Position numbers and translations under genes: made by a program. Below, piece by piece: positions 6,738 through 14,946 of a stretch of DNA of 57,558 nucleotides. The notes under the pieces were generated by a model that saw only the letters and a program-made list of their open reading frames with translations, was not told the DNA's origin and ran no database searches. Source of the stretch: Klebsiella pneumoniae (GTDB taxonomy: Bacteria > Myxococcota_A > UBA796 > SXON01). The DNA is taken from assembly GCA_945862325.1 (NCBI GenBank), contig CAMAXZ010000027.1, forward strand, positions 1 to 57,558, read 5' to 3'. Each line of letters begins with the position of its first letter. The first letter of the stretch is position 1.

Positions 6738-8506
6738 CAGGACTCCGTGTTGCGGACGTGCAGGTCGCGGAGCTGTCCCGCCTCGACCGGGCTCGGCGCG
6801 CCCGACATGAGGTCCTGCGCGCTCGTCGTCTTCGGGAAGGCGATGACGTCGCGGATGTTGTCCGCGCCCGCGAGGAGCATGATCAGGCGGTCGAGGCCGA
6901 ACGCCATGCCGCCGTGCGGCGGCGCGCCGTGGCGCAGCGCATCGAGGAGGAACCCGAACTTTTGTTGGGCGTCCTCCGGGGTCATGCCGATGGCCTCGAA
7001 CACGCGGGCCTGCACGTCGGGGTCGTGGATGCGGATCGAGCCGCCGCAGATCTCCGAGCCGTTGCACACGAGGTCGTACGCGTTGGCCAGCATCTCGCCC
7101 TGGCGTTCGGTGCCGAGCAGCGCGACGGACTCGGGCCGGGGCGCCGTGAACGGGTGGTGGACCGCGATCCACCGGCCCGTGTCGGGGTCTTTCTCGAAGC
7201 TCGGGAAGTCCACGACCCACAGGAAGCGGAACCCGTCGGGCACGAGCCCCAGCTCCTTCGCGACGGCCACCCGCAAGCGGCCCATGCCGGCGTTGACCGC
7301 GGCCGACGGCCCGGCGCCGAGCGTCACGAGGTCGCCCGGCTCGGCGCCGGCGGCCACGATCGCGCTGAGCTCGGACGCGTCGAGCTTGGCGAGCGGCCCG
7401 GACCACCCGTCGGGCCCGAGCTTGCCCCAGAGCACGCCGCCGAGGGCGTAGCGCTTCGCGAACGGGCCCCAGGTGTCGATCTGCTTGCGGGAGACCTTGT
7501 CCGCGCCGCCCTTGACCATGAAGCCCTTCGCGAGGGCGTCGGTGCCCGCCGCGTCGAGCGCCGACCGGATCGGCGCGAAGGGCGTGCCCGCGAGCGCCCG
7601 TGTGGCGTCGAACAGCTCCATGCCGAAGCGGAGATCGGGGGCATCCACGCCGAACCGGGCCATGGACTCGGCGTACGAGATGACCGGCACGTCGCCGACG
7701 TCCCACCCGCGCAGCTCCTTCCAGAGGCGCGTGACGAGCTGCGTCGCGAGCTCCATCACGACCTCGCGGGTGGCGAAGCTGACCTCGACGTCGATCTGGG
7801 TGAACTCGGGCTGACGGTCGGCCCGGAGGTCTTCGTCGCGGAAGCACTTCACGATCTGGAAGTACCGGTCCATGCCCGCGACCATCAGGATCTGCTTGAA
7901 GATCTGCGGCGACTGGGGGAGGGCGTACCACTGGCCGGGGTGCACGCGGCTGGGCACGAGGTAATCTCGCGCGCCCTCCGGCGTGGCCTTCGTGAGGACG
8001 GGCGTTTCGACCTCGATGAAGCCGTTGTCGTCGAAGTATTTCCGGGTGAGCAGCGTCGCCTTGTGACGCAGCATCAGGTTGTTCTGAAGCTCGGGCCGCC
8101 GGAGGTCCAGGTAGCGGTACTGGAGCCGGAGGTCTTCGTTGGCGTTGACGTGGCCCTCGACCGTGAAGGGGAGGGGGGGCGTGCGGGAGAGCACGGTGAC
8201 CGTGTCGGCGACGACCTCGATGCGCCCGGTGGGCAGCTTGTCGTTGGGGGCGTGACGAAGCCGAACGGTGCCTTCGACCTCCACCACGTACTCGAGGTGG
8301 ATGTGGCGCGCGACCTCGCGCGCCGCGTCGGGGGAGCGCTCGTCGCACACGACCTGGACGAGCCCGTGGCGATCGCGAAGGAGCAGGAAGCTCACGCCGC
8401 CCATGTCGCGGGCGTTCTGCGCCCAACCTTGGACAACGACCCGTTGGCCGTCGTGTTCGGGGCGGAGCTCGCCGCAGGTGTGGGTTCGGCGCACGGTGGT
8501 CAGCAT
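6737..8506 (-). CDS. aspS: Aspartyl-tRNA synthetase
   Basis: The 589-residue length matches bacterial AspRS. The order is an OB-fold anticodon-binding domain (GWAQNARDMGG, residues 27-37), then the class II core with motif 1 around YRYLDLRRPELQNN, motif 2 in CFRDEDLRADRQPEFTQIDVE (about 221-241), a GAD insertion in the middle, and motif 3 GGMAFGLDRLIML near 545. It charges tRNA-Asp in the cytosol. At the OB-fold position where discriminating enzymes often have Leu and non-discriminating ones His, this protein has Met (alignment by eye), so specificity is not settled. It heads the coupled operon that continues into the GyrB-methyltransferase fusion. Confidence 0.97.
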   Translation of the reverse strand: MLTTVRRTHTCGELRPEHDGQRVVVQGWAQNARDMGGVSFLLLRDRHGLVQVVCDERSPDAAREVARHIHLEYVVEVEGTVRLRHAPNDKLPTGRIEVVADTVTVLSRTPPLPFTVEGHVNANEDLRLQYRYLDLRRPELQNNLMLRHKATLLTRKYFDDNGFIEVETPVLTKATPEGARDYLVPSRVHPGQWYALPQSPQIFKQILMVAGMDRYFQIVKCFRDEDLRADRQPEFTQIDVEVSFATREVVMELATQLVTRLWKELRGWDVGDVPVISYAESMARFGVDAPDLRFGMELFDATRALAGTPFAPIRSALDAAGTDALAKGFMVKGGADKVSRKQIDTWGPFAKRYALGGVLWGKLGPDGWSGPLAKLDASELSAIVAAGAEPGDLVTLGAGPSAAVNAGMGRLRVAVAKELGLVPDGFRFLWVVDFPSFEKDPDTGRWIAVHHPFTAPRPESVALLGTERQGEMLANAYDLVCNGSEICGGSIRIHDPDVQARVFEAIGMTPEDAQQKFGFLLDALRHGAPPHGGMAFGLDRLIMLLAGADNIRDVIAFPKTTSAQDLMSGAPSPVEAGQLRDLHVRNTES

Positions 8507-8545
8507 TCGGTGGCTCCTGGCGGCATGGTCCCTAACGTGCGGCGG

Positions 8546-10165
8546 TCACCCGGGGAGGCGCGCGAAGGCGCCGGGCTCCGACAGGTCCACCGGAGAACGG
8601 ACGAAGAAGCTGGTGCGGGCGCGCGCCGCCGCCCCCGCGTGTCCGAGCGCCGCCGCGTCGACCCCGATGCCTCCGGCGAGGGTGACTCGGCTCTCGGCCT
8701 CCGCCTCGGCCTCCACCGCCGCGAGGCCAGCGTCCGGACACGGCACCTTCGGCGCCACGCCGTCGATCTGCGCGCGCGCGAGCTCGCGTTCGACCTGGAG
8801 CATCGCCTCCTCCGGCAGCGGCGATCCCGACACCCGGGCCGTCTCGTCGCCGAGGGCGGCGCGGGCCGCGTCGGCGTCCACGCGGACCTCGACGTCGACC
8901 GTCGCGGTCTGGGCGCCGACCGCGATGCCGCCGGCCGGAAGGAGTGGGATGAGCGTACGAAAGGGCTCGGGCGCCGCGTCGGAGACGTCCGGCGCGCGGG
9001 TCGTGCGGGTGCGGCCGGTGACGAGCGCGACCTCGGGCAGGCCCGCCTCGCGCTTCGTGTCGCGCGAGAACATCCAGCGCATCAGGGCGGCCGCGCTGCG
9101 GAACTGCACGGCGTCCGTCGTGGTCTCTTCGCCGCCCGTCCGCTGGAGCCGCGCGTTCGTGACGGCCTCCCACGACACGTCCTCGGCGCCCATGACGCCG
9201 ACCGTCCACGACACCCGGACGTCGTACCCCAGCTCGAACGCGGACAGGCCGCCCGCCGCGAGCAGCTCGGCGAACAGGGGGACGCCGGCTTCGGCCTGGG
9301 CCAACAGGCCGAGGCCGCCCGCGCCGCCGAGGCTGACGCGTCGCCGGTCGCCGCGCGTCTCCAGGGTGCCCGCGACCGAGACGCCTCCGCGGGCGCCAAC
9401 GCCGGCGTGAGCCACCCCGGCGTGGGCGGCCGCGTCGGCGGCGCCGCCGGCCTGCACACGCGCCATGGCCGTCGTGGCCCGCGGGGAAGCGGCCTGCGCG
9501 TAGTCGACGCAGCGATCGAGGGCGGCGAACGCCGCGCCAGGGGCGTCGCCGCGCGCCACCGCGGCGGCGAGCGCGGCGCGCGTGCCGCGCACGACCGACC
9601 CGGTCGGGACGAACCACTCGGCAGCGGCGAGCATCGCGCCGCGCCCCTCGACCTCGGCCCCGCCGCCCGCCACGGTCTCCTGCGCCCCCTCGACGCGGAG
9701 CCCTGGACCGACGCCGTAGATCGCGGACGCCTCGGCCTCGACCTCGAGCACGACGCCGTCGGCCTCGCGGACGGCCGTGGCGCGCGCCGCTTCGCCGACG
9801 CCGAGCGCGAAGGCGAGCTCCGTGCTCACGGCGGCCTCGACGCCGGCGCCCACGGGGAGGGCGAGGTCGAGCAGGGCGGTGGTCGCGGCGTCGCTCAGCC
9901 CCGCGAGGGTGTCCACGGCGGTCATCGCCAGCCAGGCCCGCACCTCCGGATTGCGCAGGTGCCGGACGGCGAGGCGGAGCGCCAGCTCCGAGGGCAGGGC
10001 ATCGAGCACGACGCCGGCCGTCGGGCCCTCGAGGACGGCGGTGTCGGGCGCCGCACGCACGCCGAGGTCCTCGAGGCGGCCGGCGTTCGATGCGGTGGGC
10101 GAGGCCGAGACCGGCGACGGCTGCGGCGCGCGGTCGGCGGCGGGCGCGGACTGATGTTGGAGCAC
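8546..10165 (-). CDS. Hypothetical Ala-rich protein, 539 residues
   Basis: No family was recognised. The start is GTG, preceded at close distance by GGAGGT. The first 40 residues are polar and Pro/Ala-rich, probably disordered. The remainder is a low-lysine, Ala/Gly/Val/Glu-rich chain with helical stretches (residues about 50-110) and then alternating beta-like segments rich in Gly and Val. It has no signal peptide or obvious membrane helix. It lies 39 nt upstream of aspS on the same strand and 105 nt downstream of the DUF1028 gene, with no clear terminator toward aspS. GC-skewed codon third positions support coding. A secreted-effector or structural role is possible but unsupported. Confidence 0.7.
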   Translation of the reverse strand: MLQHQSAPAADRAPQPSPVSASPTASNAGRLEDLGVRAAPDTAVLEGPTAGVVLDALPSELALRLAVRHLRNPEVRAWLAMTAVDTLAGLSDAATTALLDLALPVGAGVEAAVSTELAFALGVGEAARATAVREADGVVLEVEAEASAIYGVGPGLRVEGAQETVAGGGAEVEGRGAMLAAAEWFVPTGSVVRGTRAALAAAVARGDAPGAAFAALDRCVDYAQAASPRATTAMARVQAGGAADAAAHAGVAHAGVGARGGVSVAGTLETRGDRRRVSLGGAGGLGLLAQAEAGVPLFAELLAAGGLSAFELGYDVRVSWTVGVMGAEDVSWEAVTNARLQRTGGEETTTDAVQFRSAAALMRWMFSRDTKREAGLPEVALVTGRTRTTRAPDVSDAAPEPFRTLIPLLPAGGIAVGAQTATVDVEVRVDADAARAALGDETARVSGSPLPEEAMLQVERELARAQIDGVAPKVPCPDAGLAAVEAEAEAESRVTLAGGIGVDAAALGHAGAAARARTSFFVRSPVDLSEPGAFARLPG

Positions 10166-10270
10166 GTGACCTCCCGGCCCGCACGCTCCTGCAGGCGTGG
10201 TGCCAGGCGCAACTGCACGAAATCACTCGCTCAGGCCGTCAGCTCCGCCGACGTTCGTCGCCGACATCCG

Positions 10271-11014
10271 TCAGACGTTCGTCAGTCGCCGCCGCGCAAG
10301 CGCCGCCAGCCCCGCGACGCTCAGCAGGAGGGAGGCCGTCCCTGTTGCGGTGTGGCATCCGTGCCTGCCGTCCGCCCAGCGCTCCGCGAGGCGTGAGACG
10401 GCCCGGGCGCCGTCCGCCCGAACCTCCACCGTGGGGTCGTCGGGGCGGTCGTCGGCCTTCGCGACGTAGAGGAACGCGCTTCGCGACGCGACGTCCGCCG
10501 CGCAGCCGGCGTCGCCGCCCGCGGCGGCGCCGGCCTCGAGCGCCGCCACCAGCCGCGCGTCCAGAGGAGAACCCACCGTCGCAAGGAACGCCGCCTCCGT
10601 TTCGGTCACGACCGCGATCGACGCGAGCGTCTCGCCCTGCGCGCTGTACCCGTCGCCCGCGGCCACGGTCGCGTCGCCCTCGACGTCCGCGCCCGTCCAC
10701 CCGAGGCCGTCCGCTCCGAGCGCGACGACCCCGTACTGCCGGAGGTCCGGTGCGGTGTCGGACGCGTCGAGGGCGTCGCGCACCTCCGAGGGTGAACGTT
10801 CGTCTTCGAGCATGGCCGTCGCCATGTCCCGGCCGCCGGGCCAGGTCGCGCCCTGCGCCGCGACGACGCCCTTCCCCGGCGCGAGCCCCGCGATGCCCCA
10901 CGCCGACGGCCCGCACGCGGCGCCCGCGATCCCGACCTCCGAGGTGGCCTCGTCGACCGCGACGATCGACCACGTGGCGGACGCCGTCGCCGCGAGCAAC
11001 AGCCACATCCCCAT
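10271..11014 (-). CDS. DUF1028 family secreted protein with C-terminal sorting tail
   Basis: The 247-residue protein opens with a short signal peptide ending near ATASA, followed by TWSIVAVDEATSEVGIAG, the hallmark of DUF1028. This family has an Ntn-hydrolase-like fold and no firmly assigned reaction. The Gly/Ala-rich stretch GKGVVAAQGATWPGG and the later DGLGWTGADVEGD also fit. The end carries a single Cys (HGCH), a hydrophobic helix of about 15 residues and RRR, which resembles the MYXO-CTERM/PEP-CTERM class of surface-sorting tails. Only two bases separate it from the upstream giant lipoprotein gene, so they are likely co-transcribed. Confidence 0.75.
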   Translation of the reverse strand: MGMWLLLAATASATWSIVAVDEATSEVGIAGAACGPSAWGIAGLAPGKGVVAAQGATWPGGRDMATAMLEDERSPSEVRDALDASDTAPDLRQYGVVALGADGLGWTGADVEGDATVAAGDGYSAQGETLASIAVVTETEAAFLATVGSPLDARLVAALEAGAAAGGDAGCAADVASRSAFLYVAKADDRPDDPTVEVRADGARAVSRLAERWADGRHGCHTATGTASLLLSVAGLAALARRRLTNV

Positions 11015-11016
11015 GC

Positions 11017-14000
11017 CTACCGGGCCTCCGAGCCGTCACGCGCGCTCGAGCAGGCGCGGTCGTCCGCGTCCACGTCGCCGTCGAGGTCGTTGTCGACGCT
11101 GTCGTTGCACTGGGTCGTGCCGAACCCCCGCTCGCCGCTGCTGACCGGCGTCGGGCAGTCGGGATCGTCCGTGTCGGTCCAGCCGTCACCGTCCTCGTCC
11201 AGGCCGTCGTTGCAGCCGGTCGCGGGGTCGACCTCGTCGGTGTCGGAGGCGGTCGTGCAGCCGAAGTCGTCCGCATCGACGCGCCCGTCGCCGTCGTCGT
11301 CCAGCCCGTCGTTGCACGCGGTCGCGCCGAGGCCGTCGTCCTCGCGGGGGTCCGCGCCGTCGGCGCAGGCGGCGTCGTCGAGGTCGATCCAGCCGTCGAG
11401 GTCGTCGTCGACGCCGTTCGCGCACGCGGGGAGGTGCGACTCGTCGGCGTCGAAGCCGTCTGCGCACCCGACGTCGGCCGCGTCGGCGTCGCCGTCCGCG
11501 TCGCCGTCGAGGCCGTCGTTGCACGAGAACAGGTCGTCGAACGACGACTCGTCGCCCAGCCACGCGCAGTCGGGGTCGTCGCCGTCGATCCAGCCGTCGC
11601 CGTCGTTGTCGGCGTCGTCGGCGCACCCGGCCCCCGCCGCGACCGAACGCTCGACGTTGTCCCACGCGTCCGTGCAGTCGGGGTCCGCCGCGTCCGCGAG
11701 CCCGTCCGCGTCGTCGTCGCTGCCGTCGTTGCAGGACGCTACGCCGAAGCCCGCTTCCGCGGTCGCGACGATGCAGTCCGGATCCTCGGCGTCTGTCCAG
11801 CCGTCCGCGTCGTTGTCCAAGGCGTCCTCGCAGCGGGCGGACACGTCGCGCTCGTCGGGGTCGCTCGCGTCGGCGCAGCCCGGATCCGCGAGATCCACGA
11901 GCCCGTCGGCGTCGCTGTCGAGACCGTCCGCGCAGGCGCCGAGCCCGCCGGCTTCGTCGAGCGACGCCGACGCGCACTCGGGGTCGTCCGCGTCGATCGC
12001 GCCGTCGCCGTCGCCGTCTTCGCCGTCGTTGCAGCCCGCGGCGCTCGACCCGCGCTCGTCGCCGTAGGCCGCGCAGTCCGGATCGTCGGCGTCGGTCCAG
12101 CCGTCGCCGTCGTCGTCGCGCCCGTCGTCACAGGGGTCGAACGCGGTCGCCTCGTCGTCGTCCCAGCCGACGGCGCACTCGGGGTCCTCCGCGTCGGCGA
12201 GCCCGTCGCTGTCGTTGTCGACGCCGTCGTCGCAGGCCCGCACGCCGACGCCGAGCTCGGTGTCGCCGTGGTGGCAGTCGGCGTCGTCGTCGTCGGTCCA
12301 GCCGTCGCCGTCGCCGTCCACGCCGTCGGCGCAGTCGGCCGCGTCGTCGTCTTCGACCGCGTCGTCGGCGGCGGTGCAGCCGGCGTCGGTCGCGTCGATC
12401 CGGAGATCGCCGTCGTCGTCCTCGCCGTCGTTGCAGTCCGTGGCGCCGAACCCGAGCTCGTCGCTGCCGTCGGCGCAGTCGGGGTCTTCGTCGTCGACCC
12501 ACCCGTCGGCGTCGTCGTCGGCGCCGTTGGCGCAGGTGCCCTCGGGCGCCGCTTCCGAGAGGGCCTCGGCGTCGGTGCACGCGAGGTCGTCGCCGTCCGC
12601 GTCGCCGTCACCGTCGTCGTCCTCGCCGTTGTTGCAGGCGCCGTCGCCGAAGCCGAGCTCGTCGCTGCCGGCGGCGCAGTCGGGGTCCGCCGCGTCGGCC
12701 CATCCGTCGCCGTCGTCGTCCTCGCCATCGGCGCAGCTCTCCGCGCCGTCGGTCTCGACGGTGTCGGCGCCTTGTCCGCAGCCGGGGTCGTCCGCGTCGG
12801 CGGCGCCGTCGCCGTCGTCGTCGGCTCCGTTGTTGCAGGTGACCGCGCCAAAGCCGAGCTCCGAGCTTCCGTCCACGCAGTCGGGGTCGGACGCGTCCGT
12901 CCAGCCGTCGCCGTCGTTGTCGAGCAGGTCGGTGCAGTCGGTGATCGCGTCGGTCTCGTCGTTGTCGCCGCCATCCTCGCAGCCGGGGTCGTCCGCGTCG
13001 GCGAGCCCGTCGTCGTCGTCGTCTTCACCGTTGTTGCAGGCGTAGGCGGAGACCGCCGGGGACTCGGAGGTGTCCGTCGCGGCGATGCACCCCGGATCCT
13101 CGAGGTCGACCCAGCCGTCGCCGTCGTCGTCCAGCTCGTTGGCGCAGTCGTAGTCGGCCTCGTAGGCGTCGGTCGCCGTCAGGCAGTCCGGATCGTCGGC
13201 GTCCACGAGCAGGTCGCCGTCGTCGTCGGCGCCGTCGTTGCACGCGTCCGTGCCGAGGCCCGACTCCGCGCCAATCGAGGAACAATCCGGGTCTTCGTCG
13301 TCGATCCAGCCGTCGCCGTCGTCGTCGGAGCCGTCCTCGCAGCTCAGCGCCTCGGCGGTGTCGCTCCCGGTCGCGCAACGGTCGTCCGACGCGTCGATGA
13401 GGAGGTCGCCGTCGTTGTCCGCGCCGTCGTTGCATGCGGTCTCGCCAAAACCAGCCTCGAACGTCCCGGAGGTGCAGTCCGGGTCGTCGGCGTCGGTCCA
13501 CCCGTCGGCGTCGCCGTCGATGCCGTCGCTGCAATCCCCGATCTCCGCGTCCGCGGCCGTGGCGCAGTCGGGATCGTCCGCGTCGATGCGCCCGTCGGCG
13601 TCGTCGTCCGCGCCGTCGTTGCACGGCGTGGTGCCCGCGCCGAGCTCCGATTCGCCGGAGGCGCAGTCCGGGTCCTCGGTGTCCGACCAGCCGTCGCCGT
13701 CGTTGTCGAGGGTATCCGCGCAGTCGTGCGCTTCGTAGGCGTCGGCCGCGTCGGCGCAGTGCGGGTCGTGCCCGTCGACCCGCCCGTCGCCGTCGTCGTC
13801 CACGCCGTTCGCGCACTGCGCGGACCCGTCGAACGCGCCCTCGTCGTCGTCCGCAGCGTTCGTGCAGCCCGGATCGTCGAGGTCGGTCCAGCCGTCTCCG
13901 TCGTCGTCGGCGCCGTCTTCGCACGCGTTCGCCTCGGTGTCGTCGTCGCCGGACAGACAGCCGACGTCGGCGGCGTCGACGTCGCCGTCGCCGTCGTCGT

Positions 14001-14946
14001 CGAGCCCGTTGTTGCACGCGCGATCGCCGAGGCCCACCTCGTCGACGCCGTCGGCACAGTCGGGGTCCTCGTCGTCGAGCCAGCCGTCGCCGTCCTCGTC
14101 GCGACCATCCTCACAGCCGTGCTCGGCCTCGCGATCGTCGAAGGCGTCGGCGCACTGGCGGTCGTTCGCGTCGGTGCGGCCATCGCCGTCGTTGTCGACC
14201 CCGTCGTTGCACTCCGTGTCGCCGAGCCCCAGCTCGTCGTCGAGGTCCGCGCAGTCCGGGTCTCCGGCGTCGGTCCACCCGTCGTCGTCGTCGTCCCGCC
14301 CGTTGAGGCAGGGGATCGCTTCGGAGTCGTCGAGCGCGTCGACGCACTCCGGGTCATCGGCGTCGAGGGCGCCGTCGTTGTCGTTGTCGATCCCGTCGTT
14401 GCAGAAGTTCGTGCCGAAGCCCAGCTCGCGCGTGCCGACCGCGCAGTCGGGGTCGTCCGCGTCGCGCCACCCGTCGCCGTCGTCGTCGGCGCCGTTCCCG
14501 CACTCGAGCACGGGATCCTCGAGCACCGCGACAGGGATGGTGTACTGGACGACCTCGTCGGCGACGAAGGCGATCGGCCCCACGCGCGCGCTGATGGCGG
14601 TGAGGGCGCCGTCGCGCGTGCCTTGGACGACGACGGCGAGCCGCGTGTCGGTCGCGCCGGGGCGTAGCTCGACGCTTTCGAGGCCGTCGGCGCCCGCCGT
14701 CACGGACACCAGGAGCTCGAGCTCCGGGTCGTCGAGGACGTAGTCGCCGAGGACGGAGTCGTCGTCGGGCTCGCCGTCGCCGAACGGCGCGTCCAGCGGG
14801 TCGACCACGAGCGTCCAGGTGTCCGCCGCGCCGAGCGCGTCGGCCGCGTCGAACGCGAACACGAGGGCGGTGCGGCCATCGGGCTGGGCGCACGCCCCGA
14901 GCGAGGCGAGCGACGCGAGCAGCAGGAGGGGGATCGCGCGGTTCAT
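11017..14946 (-). CDS. Giant Asp/Cys-repeat lipoprotein, 35 tandem modules
   Basis: The 1309-residue protein has a lipoprotein signal (LLLLASLASLGAC, lipid on Cys19). A beta-rich region of about 130 residues follows, and then 35 tandem modules from Cys149 to the C-terminus. Each module is 30-36 residues and reads C-x-D/N-G-x-D-D/N-D-G-D-G-x-x-D-x-x-D-P-x-C, so each holds two Cys and one or two Asp loops like those of thrombospondin type 3 or MopE-type calcium-binding repeats. Modules alternate between a form with Trp after the DGDG loop and one without. Dense Asp suggests calcium binding, and the paired Cys suggest disulfides in the envelope. The ATG overlaps the PEGA gene stop (ATGA). This is likely a long surface rod or adhesin stalk (inference). 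Confidence 0.9.
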   Translation of the reverse strand: MNRAIPLLLLASLASLGACAQPDGRTALVFAFDAADALGAADTWTLVVDPLDAPFGDGEPDDDSVLGDYVLDDPELELLVSVTAGADGLESVELRPGATDTRLAVVVQGTRDGALTAISARVGPIAFVADEVVQYTIPVAVLEDPVLECGNGADDDGDGWRDADDPDCAVGTRELGFGTNFCNDGIDNDNDGALDADDPECVDALDDSEAIPCLNGRDDDDDGWTDAGDPDCADLDDELGLGDTECNDGVDNDGDGRTDANDRQCADAFDDREAEHGCEDGRDEDGDGWLDDEDPDCADGVDEVGLGDRACNNGLDDDGDGDVDAADVGCLSGDDDTEANACEDGADDDGDGWTDLDDPGCTNAADDDEGAFDGSAQCANGVDDDGDGRVDGHDPHCADAADAYEAHDCADTLDNDGDGWSDTEDPDCASGESELGAGTTPCNDGADDDADGRIDADDPDCATAADAEIGDCSDGIDGDADGWTDADDPDCTSGTFEAGFGETACNDGADNDGDLLIDASDDRCATGSDTAEALSCEDGSDDDGDGWIDDEDPDCSSIGAESGLGTDACNDGADDDGDLLVDADDPDCLTATDAYEADYDCANELDDDGDGWVDLEDPGCIAATDTSESPAVSAYACNNGEDDDDDGLADADDPGCEDGGDNDETDAITDCTDLLDNDGDGWTDASDPDCVDGSSELGFGAVTCNNGADDDGDGAADADDPGCGQGADTVETDGAESCADGEDDDGDGWADAADPDCAAGSDELGFGDGACNNGEDDDGDGDADGDDLACTDAEALSEAAPEGTCANGADDDADGWVDDEDPDCADGSDELGFGATDCNDGEDDDGDLRIDATDAGCTAADDAVEDDDAADCADGVDGDGDGWTDDDDADCHHGDTELGVGVRACDDGVDNDSDGLADAEDPECAVGWDDDEATAFDPCDDGRDDDGDGWTDADDPDCAAYGDERGSSAAGCNDGEDGDGDGAIDADDPECASASLDEAGGLGACADGLDSDADGLVDLADPGCADASDPDERDVSARCEDALDNDADGWTDAEDPDCIVATAEAGFGVASCNDGSDDDADGLADAADPDCTDAWDNVERSVAAGAGCADDADNDGDGWIDGDDPDCAWLGDESSFDDLFSCNDGLDGDADGDADAADVGCADGFDADESHLPACANGVDDDLDGWIDLDDAACADGADPREDDGLGATACNDGLDDDGDGRVDADDFGCTTASDTDEVDPATGCNDGLDEDGDGWTDTDDPDCPTPVSSGERGFGTTQCNDSVDNDLDGDVDADDRACSSARDGSEAR
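11020..14502 (-). repeat. Tandem Asp/Cys coding modules (35 units)
   Basis: This stretch codes for 35 consecutive modules of about 90-108 nt each. Units are diverged at nucleotide level, so it behaves as an old protein repeat rather than a recent tandem duplication. Trp-type and non-Trp-type modules alternate strictly from the N-terminus up to module 25. Two non-Trp modules (26 and 27) then follow one another, after which alternation resumes to the end. Many Trp-type modules carry the linker ELGFG after their second Cys. Confidence 0.9.

Noticed and set aside
11020..14502. CRISPR-like array
   Set aside because: Units are coding, diverged and without unique spacers of equal length. They are protein repeats.
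10090..14667. Very long plus-strand reading frame (about 1525 codons) across the Asp/Cys-repeat gene
   Set aside because: It lies antisense to the repeat lipoprotein. The long openness follows from the GC-rich repeated codons, its translation is low-complexity Val/Ala/Arg/Gly, and it has no signal or domain.
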